Below are positions 28,305-37,386 of a DNA stretch of 64,000 nt, one piece after another. Made by a program: the position numbers and the translations under genes. Position 1 is the stretch's first letter. Each line of letters opens with the position of its first letter. The stretch lies in NCBI RefSeq assembly GCF_963676485.1, contig NZ_OY781114.1, positions 558,001-622,000 of the forward strand, written 5' to 3'. Below the pieces are notes generated by a model. That model saw only the letters and a program-made list of their open reading frames with translations, was not told the DNA's origin and did no database searches. The DNA comes from an uncultured Cohaesibacter sp. (GTDB taxonomy: Bacteria > Pseudomonadota > Alphaproteobacteria > Rhizobiales > Cohaesibacteraceae).

Positions 28305-28475
28305 ATGAAAACTATGGAAATATCCATCAACATTGCGTATTCTCATAATCAAGAAAGGCCCAAGCAAAAAGCAGCTCCCGGTGTTCGTCCCCCAACAAGA
28401 CATCGGATGAGCGAAGAAAATAGTCTTTCTGAGGACGGTCCCCACAATTCACCGTCACTAGAGGTCGTCTCATGA
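28305..28475 (+). CDS. Possible small protein ending inside a terminator
   Basis: A 56-codon frame from ATG 28305: polar, with PKQKAAPGVRPPTRHRMSEENS in its centre (split here by the start of a second Met). Its stop codon lies in the left arm and loop of a strong terminator, so a transcript of this region ends exactly with the frame. Ribosome site is weak (ATGAG). The transcript could instead be a non-coding RNA. Confidence 0.3.
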   Translation: MKTMEISINIAYSHNQERPKQKAAPGVRPPTRHRMSEENSLSEDGPHNSPSLEVVS

Positions 28476-28483
28476 CGACCTCT
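28460..28483 (+). terminator. Rho-independent terminator with no obvious gene upstream
   Basis: A perfect 10-bp stem, AGAGGTCGTC / GACGACCTCT, loop TCAT, followed by TCTTTCTTTTT. It implies a short transcript arriving from the left. Confidence 0.85.
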
Positions 28484-28734
28484 TCTTTCTTTTTAACTCA
28501 ACAACTTTAAATTGTTTTAAAACAAATACACTGCTTTTGTTTTTTAATCTCGCCTCGCCAGCGCCATTTCCCGACGACGAAAAGCTTATCCCTAAGTTCA
28601 ATCTATACGAGCAGATCAAATATCCATCCAAACACAAATCGATCGCTCTGCGTAGCCTTCCAGGCAGCAACAATCCACAGCCGGCTTGATTCCGTCAAAA
28701 AGTTGCTCTATTTATGTTGGCATCATCATGAGAA

Positions 28735-28891
28735 GGGCTGACGCCCTCGCCAACCTGCCGACCGCGGCAAGGTGGCACCTGTACGGGGATGTGGCGGCAT
28801 CTTTGCAAACCGCGAAGATGGGCGCAACTAAGCGGAGTTCCCTTACCTGTTGTCGTCAGTCTTCCAAACCCGTGCATGGGCGTTGTCCATG
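28735..28891 (+). ncRNA. Candidate structured 5' leader
   Basis: A GC-rich island within AT-rich DNA with successive hairpins: GGGC-TGAC-GCCC (28735-28746), CCAACCTGCC paired with GGCAAGGTGG (28750-28775), CATCTTTGC / GCGAAGATG (28798-28820) and CATGG / CCATG (28875-28891). It ends 22 nt before the start codon at 28914. I cannot match it to a known riboswitch class. Confidence 0.35.
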
Positions 28892-28913
28892 GGCATGTTA
28901 GGAAGGAAACACA

Positions 28914-29258
28914 ATGTTTGAAGCAATCGATCAGAGCTATGATTTTCCTGTCAATCACGCCTCCAATCTGTCAAAGGAAGCAGACAGTCGCACAGGATCT
29001 TCAAAGACAAAAGCAGCCAGCGCCGAAACGATCGCGGTTCTGAAGGCCGGTTTTCGCGCACGCATCATGTCGTTCCGCGAAGCCTATGATCTTGGTGCTC
29101 GCAGCGGGCTTTCTCTTTTCAGTCTCAAAAGCCGTACCGAACAGTGCGCTCACCTCATCTCTGCCGGTCTTGTGTATGCGGTGGATGAAACGGTATTCGC
29201 AACACTCGTCTATCATTATCCCGAGCTGGCGCAGACCTATTCTCGCACCATTCGCTAA
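28914..29258 (+). CDS. Hypothetical protein
   Basis: A 114-residue soluble protein; GGAAGGAAACACA before ATG 28914 is a good ribosome site. The N-terminal 45 residues are polar and probably disordered (SNLSKEADSRTGSSKTKAAS). The rest is helical with FREAYDLGARSGLSLFSLKSR, then LISAGLVYAVDETVFATLVYHYPELAQTY. No family recognised. The structured leader upstream suggests post-transcriptional control. Confidence 0.6.
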   Translation: MFEAIDQSYDFPVNHASNLSKEADSRTGSSKTKAASAETIAVLKAGFRARIMSFREAYDLGARSGLSLFSLKSRTEQCAHLISAGLVYAVDETVFATLVYHYPELAQTYSRTIR

Positions 29259-29297
29259 TAGGGGATAACAGATAAGTTCAGAGCAGCCTCGTTCGGT

Positions 29298-30398
29298 TCA
29301 GGCCGAACGGGAGCGCCTCAGACGGGCCGCACTCTCCAATATCTGCTTTTCACTGATCTGCCCCTGTCGAACTGCGTCTCTTATCCAGCCGACGGCTTCG
29401 GCGGGCAGGTTGGCATCGGGCTTGAGGCTGTTGGACAGCAAGAGAATGTCATAGCCAGCCTGCGCAGCACGAATGGCAGCGTCGCGTGTTGAAGCCACCT
29501 TGCGCACGGCGCCCATATTGAGATCATCTGTCATGATCAAGCCGTTAAAGCCCATGCGTCGGCGTAGGGCATCGCGAACCAAAGCCTTGGAGAAAGTTGT
29601 CAATTCACCATCGCTCCCCTTGCCCACACGCACATAAAGATGGCCTGACATGATGCAGTCAGCAAGGCCCATGCGGACCAGTTCGGCAAAGGGCGTCAAT
29701 TCTTCAGGCTGCCATGTATCGCGGATATCGACAAAGCCATTATGGCTGTCTGCCTTGGAGAGTCCGTGGCCGGGAAAATGCTTGAGCGCGGTGGTTATGC
29801 CAAAACGGCGGTGTGCCTTGACGAATGCTCCGGCATAGCGGATCACCGTGGCAGCATCTTTGCCATAGGCACGCTTATTCTTTCCGATCACCGGATTGTA
29901 GGATCGATGGAGATCTGCCACAGGCCCCAGATTGAAGGTGAAACCTGCCTCGGAAAGCTCTCTTGCTGCAACGGCATAGATCTTCTCCGCGCCTGCCGGA
30001 TTGGTCTGTTGAGCGATACGAAGAGCGGGTGCGATGCGGGTAAAGCCCTGTTTTTCCTTGAGGCGCTGCACAGTGCCGCCTTCATGATCGATGGCGATAT
30101 GGGTGGCTCCAGCATCATGAAACAGCTTGTTGAGCCCCAATACATCCTTGCGCGTGCCAACATTGGTGGAGAGATAAACGACAGAAGCGGCCCTGCCCTT
30201 GGCAACGTGGCTGGCGATAGTGCGGGCAAAACTTCCTTGGGCGCTCTTGCCGGAGAAACCCACCATGAGAAGACTGCCGATCGCGCGATCCAGCTCGGCG
30301 GCATTGACCACATTGGCGCGCATGAGCGCAGGGGCAGCAAGCCCGGCGGCCACAAGTTTGAGCGCCATACGGCGTGAAATATCTGGGGTCTTGCTCAT
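29298..30398 (-). CDS. Glycoside hydrolase family 3 beta-N-acetylhexosaminidase-like protein
   Basis: A 366-residue exported GH3 enzyme. The start ISRRMALKLVAAGLAAPAL looks like a twin-arginine signal. The barrel has AIDHEGGTVQRLK, the NagZ-type catalytic loop KHFPGHGLSKADSHNG (with the Asp-His pair) and the nucleophile in MTDDLNMGAV. This single-domain group hydrolyses terminal N-acetylglucosamine from peptidoglycan fragments or related glycans. Cytoplasmic NagZ lacks a signal, so this is a periplasmic relative. The gene converges with 28914-29258; a 7-bp hairpin (CGTTCGG/CCGAACG) overlaps its stop codon. Confidence 0.88.
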   Translation of the reverse strand: MSKTPDISRRMALKLVAAGLAAPALMRANVVNAAELDRAIGSLLMVGFSGKSAQGSFARTIASHVAKGRAASVVYLSTNVGTRKDVLGLNKLFHDAGATHIAIDHEGGTVQRLKEKQGFTRIAPALRIAQQTNPAGAEKIYAVAARELSEAGFTFNLGPVADLHRSYNPVIGKNKRAYGKDAATVIRYAGAFVKAHRRFGITTALKHFPGHGLSKADSHNGFVDIRDTWQPEELTPFAELVRMGLADCIMSGHLYVRVGKGSDGELTTFSKALVRDALRRRMGFNGLIMTDDLNMGAVRKVASTRDAAIRAAQAGYDILLLSNSLKPDANLPAEAVGWIRDAVRQGQISEKQILESAARLRRSRSA

Positions 30399-30543
30399 GC
30401 GATGCTCATCTGCTGGGGCGCCAATCTGGAGCCATATCGCTCCTCATACAGGATTGCGCCGGTTGCCGCTGTTTTCCCAGAAGTGGCCCCAGCAATGAGT
30501 CCAAATCAAGGCCAGCGCCTGTTTTGACGCTGGCAATGTCTGC

Positions 30544-31524
30544 TTATTGCCCCAGACGCTCCAGCATATGGTCGAACAATGGGTTCGACGCTTCAAACAC
30601 ATAGTCCAGACGCCCGACCGACACGGAAACCGAGCCCAGTTCACGCAAGCGGCGGGCTATCGCGTAGACTTTCTTCTGCGGCGCATGCAGGCGCAGGATA
30701 TGATCATTATGGCCATAGGGCGCGGTAACACCAACCTGCTTGAACTCGTCGCAGATCTGCTGGCTAATTGTCGCCGCGTCATAGTGGGCCGCGGTGATCT
30801 CTCGCACGGTGCGAGCGGCTTCTTCAGCCTGAATTCGGTCAAGAATTTCACCCAGCGCCGATCTGGCTTCCTCGGACCAGTCGGCCGTCAAGGATGCCAC
30901 AAGATTGGCCTCGGAGCGCAGCATCACGCCATCTTCGAGGATCTTGAGGTTATTGGCCTCAAGGGTCGAACCGGTGGAGGTAATATCCACGATGATATCA
31001 GCCGACCCCGCAGCAGGAGCCCCTTCTGTCGCCCCAAGGCTCTCGACAATCTTGTAGTCGATGATGCCGTGGCTGGCGAAAAAGGCCCGCGTCAGGTTGA
31101 TATATTTGGTCGCAACGCGCAGGCGATGGCCATAACGGGCGGGCATGTCCATGGCCACATCGCCCAGATCTTCCATATTGCGCACATCGATCCATGCCTT
31201 GGGCACGGCGATAACGACATTGGCATGACCAAAGCCAAGCTTGATCAGCAGATCAACATAGCTCTCGGGCGTGGCCAGATGCTCGCGAATGAGGTCTTCC
31301 CCCGTCACGCCCAGATGCACGGAACCGGCCTTCAGTTCCTTGGCGATTTCAGAGGCGGAAAGAAAGGCGATTTCTACATTGTCGATGCCCTTGAGATGGC
31401 CGCGATAGTTACGCGCCCCTCCAGGACGGGCCACATCGAGCCCGGCACGAGCGAAAAAGGCGTTGGTATTTTCCTGCAGGCGGCCTTTGGAGGGGATCGC
31501 TATGATCAGAGGTGTCTTGCTCAT
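30544..31524 (-). CDS. hisG: ATP phosphoribosyltransferase catalytic subunit HisG
   Basis: A 326-residue enzyme for the first step of histidine synthesis, joining ATP and PRPP. Visible landmarks are [13 protein letters not shown] at the start, [12 protein letters not shown] and the PRPP-binding [15 protein letters not shown]. It is the third gene of hisS-hisZ-hisG, 12 bp after hisZ, and should work with HisZ as regulatory subunit. At 326 residues it is longer than the compact HisG (about 230) often paired with HisZ: a C-terminal region with [17 protein letters not shown] and [10 protein letters not shown] follows the catalytic part. Similar long forms occur in some alphaproteobacteria. Confidence 0.95.
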   Translation of the reverse strand: MSKTPLIIAIPSKGRLQENTNAFFARAGLDVARPGGARNYRGHLKGIDNVEIAFLSASEIAKELKAGSVHLGVTGEDLIREHLATPESYVDLLIKLGFGHANVVIAVPKAWIDVRNMEDLGDVAMDMPARYGHRLRVATKYINLTRAFFASHGIIDYKIVESLGATEGAPAAGSADIIVDITSTGSTLEANNLKILEDGVMLRSEANLVASLTADWSEEARSALGEILDRIQAEEAARTVREITAAHYDAATISQQICDEFKQVGVTAPYGHNDHILRLHAPQKKVYAIARRLRELGSVSVSVGRLDYVFEASNPLFDHMLERLGQ

Positions 31525-31536
31525 GGTGGTCTCTCC

Positions 31537-32685
31537 TTAGCTCTCTTTGCCCGCTTGGGTCAGTCGGTCTAGCCAGACCACAAAACCGATGGCCGGAACC
31601 GCGTCCACCCCATTGCCCCGCTTGGCGCGGGAAGCCAGAATGCCCAGCAAACGATCATAACGCCCGCCACCAGCAACCGGTTTGTCTTCGCCTTCAAAAT
31701 GCAGCTCGTAATTAAAGCCAGAATAATAGTCGAGCCGACGCCCGAAATCGGCTTTGAACACCAGTCTGGTGCCTTCTGGCACAGCGGCGCGAATGGCGGT
31801 GATGCGATCAGCAAGAGCGCTCAGCGCTTCGCCCAACAGCCCACCTTCTTTAGCGTCAAAAGCGCGGAGCTGATCAAGGCTGTCGTCAAGCGATCCGGCA
31901 ATGGAGAGATAGCGCAAAATGATAGCCAGCTTGTCGGCATCCCAGCCAGCCATCGCGGCAAGCTCGGCCTTTTCCATATAGCGCTCGGCAATATCGCCCA
32001 CAGAGCGACCGCCCACAGCAGCAAGGCCTGCAATATCGAGCATTTCCTCAACCGCCTCACGCACATCTTCGGGTGCCTTACCTTCCAGAATGCGGGCAAG
32101 ACCGGCAGAAGCACCATGGCTTTCCGAGCCACCTTGCTCCAGCCTTCTGAGCATACGGTCAAGCACAGTGCGATCACCGAACGCACCTTCGAGACGGCGT
32201 TGCCAGACAGCCGGTGTGCCCAGACCATTGAGCAGGGCAGAAAACAGCCCCAGATCGCCGATGGTCACGACCGGGCGCTTGCCCGAGAGGCGTTCCACCA
32301 TAGAGACAGCACTGGCAACGTTGGCAGCATCGAATTCAAAGCCGCCTTCGGGATCAATCTGCTCGATACCGACCTGATGGAATTCGCCGGGCTCCCCATC
32401 GGCCCGCTGCCGGAACACAGGACCAAGACAAGCATAAGTAGCCTTGCGCGTTGCCTCGCCATGGCGAAGATGATGCAGACAGACGGGAATGGTGAATTCA
32501 GGCCTTAGTGCCATCGCCTCGCCATTGGCTCCGGGGGCGACATAAAGGCGGCGGCGAATGTCTTCACCAATGAGATCAACAAAAAGATCCGCAGAATAGA
32601 GGATCGGCAAATTGATCACTCTGGCGTCTGCTGCGTCGAACTGTCCAGCCAGCTCGGCGCGCATTGTTTCAGTCAGATGAGTCAT
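31537..32685 (-). CDS. hisZ: ATP phosphoribosyltransferase regulatory subunit HisZ
   Basis: A 382-residue paralogue of histidyl-tRNA synthetase that has lost tRNA charging and instead activates and regulates HisG. It keeps synthetase-like words (MALRPEFTIPVCLHH, GPVFRQRADGEPGEFHQ, LDYYSGFNYELHF, VAGGGRYDRLLG) but lacks the anticodon-binding domain. Its place between hisS and hisG is the classical alphaproteobacterial order. Confidence 0.95.
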   Translation of the reverse strand: MTHLTETMRAELAGQFDAADARVINLPILYSADLFVDLIGEDIRRRLYVAPGANGEAMALRPEFTIPVCLHHLRHGEATRKATYACLGPVFRQRADGEPGEFHQVGIEQIDPEGGFEFDAANVASAVSMVERLSGKRPVVTIGDLGLFSALLNGLGTPAVWQRRLEGAFGDRTVLDRMLRRLEQGGSESHGASAGLARILEGKAPEDVREAVEEMLDIAGLAAVGGRSVGDIAERYMEKAELAAMAGWDADKLAIILRYLSIAGSLDDSLDQLRAFDAKEGGLLGEALSALADRITAIRAAVPEGTRLVFKADFGRRLDYYSGFNYELHFEGEDKPVAGGGRYDRLLGILASRAKRGNGVDAVPAIGFVVWLDRLTQAGKES

Positions 32686-32718
32686 AGGTATCTCCTCTCG
32701 CCTTTTCCGGCTGAGCGG

Positions 32719-34188
32719 TTATTTCGTCTCGGCAGCCCGGTCGGCAGCCTGATCTGCGAGCATCTTCTTGACGGTCTCCACCATCTCGGCAAGCGGCACC
32801 TCGACCTGAGCGGGACGACTTTCACGCCATGTGGCGTTGTCCTCGATCTCGGCGGAGAGACGTTTGCCTTCTTCCAGATCCTTGATCTGGACTATGCCCT
32901 TTTCCTTTTCGTCAGAGCCCTGAATGATGGCCAACGGACACCCGCGCTTGTCGGCATATTTCAGCTGGTTGCCAAATTTCTTCCAGTTGCCCTGATAAAG
33001 CTCGGCGCGCACGCCGGCAGATCGCAGCTCCTGCACCATTTTCATATAATGGCCAAGGCTTTCGACATCGCCATCCATGACCGTGACCAGCACCGGCTCG
33101 ACGACCCTATCCGTGCCCAACTTGCCCAAATTTTTAAGGGCTGTCATCAGACGAGAGACACCAATGGAAAAGCCGGTGGCCGGAACATCACGGCCAACGA
33201 AGCGTTTGACGAGGCCATCATAACGGCCCCCACCGCCAACGGAGCCAAACTGGACGACTTCGCCCTTCTCGTTGGTCACATCAAACAGCAGCTCGGCCTC
33301 ATAGACCGGACCGGTATAATATTCGAGGCCGCGAACGACGGACGGATCGATCTTGATGCGATCTTCACCATAGCCGCAAGCATCAAAAATGGCCTGCATG
33401 GTGTCCAGCTCACGCGTGCCATCATTGTCCATATCGAGGGTTCCCTCGGTAAAGGCAATCACCTTTTCGACATTTTCAGGGCTGAGGCCAGCGCCCTTGG
33501 TGAAGTCGCCGCTCTCGTCCTTGCGCCCTTCGCCCAGCAGCAAACGCACACCATCGGGGCCGAACTTGTCGAGCTTGTCGACCGCGCGGAGCACCGTGAG
33601 GCGGGCTTCGGCATGCTCATCGCCACCAAAGCCGATTTCTTCCATCACACCATCGAGAACCTTGCGGTTGTTGACGCGAATGACATAGTTGCCACGCTCG
33701 ATGCCCAGCGCTTCCATGGTATCGGCCATCATCATGCAGGCTTCGGCGTCGGTCTGCACGCCCGGTGCGCCGACAGTGTCGGCATCAAACTGCATGAACT
33801 GACGGAAACGGCCCGGGCCGGGCTTTTCGTTGCGATAGACATAGCCAACGCGATAGGTGCGGAAAGGCAGCTGGATTTCGTTGAAATTCTCGGCTACGTG
33901 ACGGGCCATCGGCGCGGTCAGATCATAGCGCAGGCTCATCCATTGCTCGTCATCATCCTGCACGGAGAAGACGCCGGCGTTGGGGCGATCGGTATCTGGC
34001 AGGAACTTGCCCAGACAATCGGTATATTCAAAGGTCGGCGTCTCAATCGGATCAAAGCCATGATGCTCATAGACGGCCTTGATCTTTGCGAGCATATCAT
34101 CGGATGCGCGAATATCGTCGGCAGTCCGGTCCACAAATCCGCGCGGCAGGCGGGCCTTGAGCTTGTTGGGCTTTTTGTTCTTTGCCAT
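32719..34188 (-). CDS. hisS: Histidine-tRNA ligase
   Basis: A 489-residue class II synthetase that charges tRNA-His. Motif 2 region reads [20 protein letters not shown], the histidine A loop is [12 protein letters not shown], and motif 3 is [13 protein letters not shown] with [11 protein letters not shown]-terminal anticodon-binding domain follows (VLVTVMDGD..., [16 protein letters not shown]). It is first in the operon with hisZ 33 bp downstream. Confidence 0.97.
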   Translation of the reverse strand: MAKNKKPNKLKARLPRGFVDRTADDIRASDDMLAKIKAVYEHHGFDPIETPTFEYTDCLGKFLPDTDRPNAGVFSVQDDDEQWMSLRYDLTAPMARHVAENFNEIQLPFRTYRVGYVYRNEKPGPGRFRQFMQFDADTVGAPGVQTDAEACMMMADTMEALGIERGNYVIRVNNRKVLDGVMEEIGFGGDEHAEARLTVLRAVDKLDKFGPDGVRLLLGEGRKDESGDFTKGAGLSPENVEKVIAFTEGTLDMDNDGTRELDTMQAIFDACGYGEDRIKIDPSVVRGLEYYTGPVYEAELLFDVTNEKGEVVQFGSVGGGGRYDGLVKRFVGRDVPATGFSIGVSRLMTALKNLGKLGTDRVVEPVLVTVMDGDVESLGHYMKMVQELRSAGVRAELYQGNWKKFGNQLKYADKRGCPLAIIQGSDEKEKGIVQIKDLEEGKRLSAEIEDNATWRESRPAQVEVPLAEMVETVKKMLADQAADRAAETK

Positions 34189-34472
34189 GATTGGACGTCA
34201 CTTTTGAATTAGAATTAAAGTTAGGGAGGCGAGCCCCTTAAAAGGACACGCCTTGCGGGCTTTTTCCTAGCCCATCCAGGGGAAGGCGGCAAGAGAAGAG
34301 CTGAGCTTTGCCCTCGGTTGGGCGGGAAACTTCACGTAAATGACATCAAAACCATCATCCCGACGCCAGCATCGCGGAAAACGGGTAAAAGTCACCCATT
34401 ATGAACAGACATAATTCCATTAACGCAGACAAAACCGTATCGAGCAGATTGGCCTTGCAGACCATGCCCACA
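34189..34472. other. Intergenic region upstream of hisS
   Basis: About 285 bases plus the terminator at 34473. GGGCGAG/CCTTGCGGGC-type hairpins are present but no gene; it must contain the hisSZG promoter. Confidence 0.45.
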
Positions 34473-34500
34473 AAAAAGGGCCGCCAATGCCGCCCTTTTT
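34473..34500 (-). terminator. Rho-independent terminator of the MscS gene
   Basis: Stem AAAAAGGGC / GCCCTTTTT, loop of 10 nt, directly downstream of the stop codon at 34524 on the minus strand and ending in a T run. Confidence 0.85.
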
Positions 34501-34523
34501 ACCTTTTCCTCTGCCATGCGAGA

Positions 34524-35348
34524 TCAGTCTTCGTCACTCTCGCTCTTGCTGACAGAAATGATCTGCGTATGCGGATAAGGAATGTCGATGCCCTTTTCAT
34601 CAAAGGCTTCCTTGACGGCCTTCAGCATATCGAACTTGAGCGCCCAATAGTCCGCCGCATCGCACCACAGGCGGGTGGAAATGTCGACTGAGGAATCGCC
34701 CAGATTGGTCACTGCCACCCATGGCTCCGGCACCTTCTGAACCCGCATGTCCGCATTGGCCAGATCCAAGATGATCTGCATCGCCTTGTCAGCGCTGTTG
34801 GAATAGTCAATGCCGAAGGTCAGATCGACACGGCGGGTGGGTTGTGCCGAATAGTTGGTGATGACGGATCCCCATGCCTTTGAGTTGGGCATGATGATCT
34901 GAACATTGTCAGGCGTCACCATATAGGTCACGAACAGATCCACCGACTGGATGGTGCCTGCGGTGCCGCCAACTTCGACATAATCACCCAGTTTGTAGGG
35001 ACGGAAAATGATCAGCATGACGCCCGAAGCAACGTCACTCAGAGTGCCTTGCAAGGCCAGACCGATGGCCAGAGACGCCGCACCAAGCACCGCGACAAGA
35101 CTGGTCGCCTGAAAGCCGAACAGCTGCAGCACCGCAATGACAACAATCGTCAGGATTGCCCAACGTGCCATGGAGGCGGCAAAATTGCCCAGCGTGTCGT
35201 CGACCTTTTCAAGCGGCGTTACACGATTGCGAATGAAGCGAGCAACCATTCCGGCGACAATATAGCCGACAACCAGAAAAATAATGGCCTTGGAAACATT
35301 GATTATGAGCGGCGTATAGGCCCCTAACTGTTCTGAAATAGCGTTCAT
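34524..35348 (-). CDS. MscS-family mechanosensitive ion channel
   Basis: A 274-residue small-conductance channel. Three N-terminal membrane helices are visible (IIFLVVGYIVAGMVARF; WAILTIVVIAVLQLF; the pore helix AVLGAASLAIGLALQG with its Gly/Ala packing). The cytoplasmic beta domain has GDYVEVGGTAGTIQSV and IIMPNSKAWGSVITNYS. The channel opens when membrane tension rises during osmotic down-shock. Length is that of the core E. coli MscS without extra domains. Confidence 0.95.
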   Translation of the reverse strand: MNAISEQLGAYTPLIINVSKAIIFLVVGYIVAGMVARFIRNRVTPLEKVDDTLGNFAASMARWAILTIVVIAVLQLFGFQATSLVAVLGAASLAIGLALQGTLSDVASGVMLIIFRPYKLGDYVEVGGTAGTIQSVDLFVTYMVTPDNVQIIMPNSKAWGSVITNYSAQPTRRVDLTFGIDYSNSADKAMQIILDLANADMRVQKVPEPWVAVTNLGDSSVDISTRLWCDAADYWALKFDMLKAVKEAFDEKGIDIPYPHTQIISVSKSESDED

Positions 35349-35500
35349 TTTATCCTCTCGGGAATGAATTTACTCTTGTCTTTATGCGAAAGGCCACGCC
35401 CCATGCTGTCCGCTAGAGCAATCGCGGCCACGTCCTGCTGACTGTTACAACAAACATTCAAAAAAGCCGATGCGTTTTTATAGCACGGAAAGAATATCTC

Positions 35501-35638
35501 ATGGCAACAGGTTTAACCGCAGCAACAGGCAAAAGAAATTGGCCCCAGGTTCAATTTGACCTGTTTGATTTTCGCAAGGGTCTTATCGAACAAGACTTGA
35601 AAACGAGAATAGTTCCAAACCATTTGCAGATATTTTGA
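35501..35638 (+). CDS. Possible 45-residue small protein
   Basis: In the 323-base gap 35349-35671 an open frame of 45 codons starts at ATG 35501 with GGAAAG eight bases upstream. The product has an aromatic-acidic centre (VQFDLFDFRKG) and no membrane segment. Codon use is more AT-rich than in nearby genes. Nothing is recognised and the frame could be chance. Confidence 0.28.
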   Translation: MATGLTAATGKRNWPQVQFDLFDFRKGLIEQDLKTRIVPNHLQIF

Positions 35639-35671
35639 TAGAGGATTAGCCTCATGGCTTATTGGTGCAAG

Positions 35672-36334
35672 TCATGCGCTTACAGGGCGCTCGAATGCAG
35701 CGCGCAGCGCTTCTATCTCCTCGCGACAGCAGCAGCCCTCCAGATGATCATTGACCAGCCCCATCGCCTGCATGAAAGCATAAACGGTAGTCGGCCCGAC
35801 GAAAGACCAGCCGCGCTTCTTGAGATCCTTGGAAATACGCGTTGAAACATCCGTCTTGCCCAGCGGCCCCAAAGCCTCAAGATCGCATCGCTCAGGCCGT
35901 TCTGCAGGCCCCGGCTCATGAGCCCAGAAATAGGCTGCCAGCGACCCGAATTCAGCCCGCATCTCTCGTGCCCGATTGGCATTGTTTATGGTGCTTTCGA
36001 TTTTCTTGCGATGGCGCACGATGCCCGCATCCGCCAGACACCGCTCAATATCCGCGTCGGTGAAGGCAGCCACCTTGTCAATTTCGAAATTGGCAAAGGC
36101 GGCGCGGAAATTTTCGCGTTTTCTCAGGATCGTGTACCAGCTGAGGCCGGACTGGAATCCCTCAAGGCAGATCTTCTCGAACAGGGTTCTGTCGTCCTTC
36201 ACCGGACGCCCCCATTCCTTGTCATGATAGGCCAGATAGTCCGGCTTGCCGCCATGCCACCAGCAGCGAGCCTTGCCATCGTCTCCGACCAGAAGGCCGT
36301 CCACGGGCTCAAAATCAAGCTTGTCGTCAGTCAT
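35672..36334 (-). CDS. tag: DNA-3-methyladenine glycosylase I
   Basis: A 220-residue base-excision repair enzyme that removes 3-methyladenine. The zinc ligands of Tag are present: Cys and His near the N-terminus (CWWHGGKPDYLAYHD) and the H-x3-C near the end (NDHLEGCC). The catalytic region is LFEKICLEGFQSGLSWYTIL, and SKDLKKRGWSFVGPTTVYAF is conserved. GGAGG lies upstream of ATG 36334, so this start is preferred to 36352. Confidence 0.95.
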   Translation of the reverse strand: MTDDKLDFEPVDGLLVGDDGKARCWWHGGKPDYLAYHDKEWGRPVKDDRTLFEKICLEGFQSGLSWYTILRKRENFRAAFANFEIDKVAAFTDADIERCLADAGIVRHRKKIESTINNANRAREMRAEFGSLAAYFWAHEPGPAERPERCDLEALGPLGKTDVSTRISKDLKKRGWSFVGPTTVYAFMQAMGLVNDHLEGCCCREEIEALRAAFERPVSA

Positions 36335-36464
36335 CGGTCTGCCTCCATGCAATATGTTCTATATTTGTTCCTTACACAACCATGCACGCCGAGTCAAAAG
36401 AAAAGCCCGCCGCGCTGAGATCGCTGGCAGGCTTTGACATTGTTTTGGATAACGTGTCGCGCGC

Positions 36465-36549
36465 TCAGGCTATCGGTGCCTCGATGAGGCACCTGTCGCT
36501 GATGGGGCTGTCTATGCCGAAAGACTGTACGCTTTTTGCATTCGCAAAA
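36465..36549. repeat. 85-bp structured direct repeat, copy 1
   Basis: Begins TCAGGCTATCGG and ends TTTTTGCATTCGCAAAA. It contains a perfect hairpin GGTGCCTC-GAT-GAGGCACC and a second one TTTTGC-ATTC-GCAAAA. It differs from copy 2 at two bases only. The repeat period is 109 bp. Both copies lie in the 3' region of cheZ. Confidence 0.85.
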
Positions 36550-36573
36550 CCGGAAGTATAAAGGCCCGCGTCT

Positions 36574-36658
36574 TCAGGCTATCGGTGCCTCGATGAGGCA
36601 CCTGTCGCTGATAGGGCTGTCTATGCCGAGAGACTGTACGCTTTTTGCATTCGCAAAA
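36574..36658. repeat. 85-bp structured direct repeat, copy 2
   Basis: 83 of 85 bases equal copy 1. In this copy the right-hand hairpin is extended to 9 bp (GCTTTTTGC / GCAAAAAGC) and its last bases abut the cheZ stop codon at 36661-36663. One of the two differences (GATAGGG versus GATGGGG) keeps pairing with CTATC through a wobble. Confidence 0.85.
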
Positions 36659-36660
36659 AG

Positions 36661-37386
36661 CTAGTCGAACAATGCGTCGATGTCGTCCTGGCTGGCAACG
36701 CCATCTTCGTTGTCCAGAGCCGGCCCATTGAGCAGAGCCGCATCGCCGGTTTTCTCCAGCGGATTGTCCACTTCAATTTCCTGAAACTGATCGATACCGC
36801 CCCAGATGTCCATCATGGATACGATGCGTTCCTCGATGAACCGCAAAACATTGACCACTTTGGTGATGCGCTGACCGGTCAAATCCTGAAAGTTACAGGC
36901 TTCGAACACAGCAATGACCGCATCCTGAATTTCATGGGTCCACTGGTCTTCTTCACCGGTCAGGGTTTTGGAGAGCTTCGAGGAATTATCGTCAATGATT
37001 TCGGCTGCTTCCAGAATCTGTTCGGTTGCCTGCTCCGTGCCGAATACAATCGCATCCAGTTCGTCCGTGACCCGGTTCATCTCCGCTGAGTGCAGACCAT
37101 TCACATGAAGGGTGGCAATTTCGCGCTTTGTTTCAGCAATGGCCTCATAGATCTCGTCCATTTCCTGCTTGATCTTGACCGCTTCGCTCAATTCAGTGCG
37201 GAAGGTCTCGACGAGATTGCTATTCAATTCCTGTGCCGGTTCAACAAGCTTTCGTAGCGCGATCAGCTCATCCATGATCTGCCGATGCTGTTCGCTCGAA
37301 AGGGAGCTGTTTGCCGCAATGGATCCGGGAGTAACTGCGTCGCCCAAGACCTGTTCAATCCGAAATGGTTTCGTAGCCAGCGCCAT
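36661..37386 (-). CDS. cheZ: CheZ-family CheY-P phosphatase
   Basis: A 241-residue, mostly helical protein. The catalytic motif FQDLTGQRI supplies the Asp and Gln that CheZ uses to dephosphorylate CheY. A long coiled coil precedes it (VETFRTELSEAVKIKQEMDE), and an acidic tail ends in SQDDIDALFD, like the CheY-binding C-terminal helix of CheZ. It stands alone here, but chemoreceptors at 18.4 and 21.9 kb fit the same pathway. Its 3' end is flanked by the tandem 85-bp repeats. Confidence 0.9.
   Translation of the reverse strand: MALATKPFRIEQVLGDAVTPGSIAANSSLSSEQHRQIMDELIALRKLVEPAQELNSNLVETFRTELSEAVKIKQEMDEIYEAIAETKREIATLHVNGLHSAEMNRVTDELDAIVFGTEQATEQILEAAEIIDDNSSKLSKTLTGEEDQWTHEIQDAVIAVFEACNFQDLTGQRITKVVNVLRFIEERIVSMMDIWGGIDQFQEIEVDNPLEKTGDAALLNGPALDNEDGVASQDDIDALFD

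Noticed and set aside
28798-28850. Possible c-di-GMP (GEMM-I) riboswitch because of GCAAACC followed by a CGCAA block
   Set aside because: The tetraloop hairpin that should separate the two blocks does not form with the right arms, and the second receptor stem is missing. The resemblance is a few bases only.
26200-28913. CRISPR array near the Cas6-like gene
   Set aside because: I looked for regularly spaced 25-40 bp repeats in the flanking gaps and found none.
29290-29309. Terminator between convergent genes at 29.3 kb
   Set aside because: The 7-bp hairpin has no T run on either side and overlaps the stop codon of the GH3 gene.
36465-36658. Two-unit CRISPR array
   Set aside because: The repeat is 85 bp with only 24 bp between copies, and each unit has internal hairpins; only two copies, no cas genes alongside.
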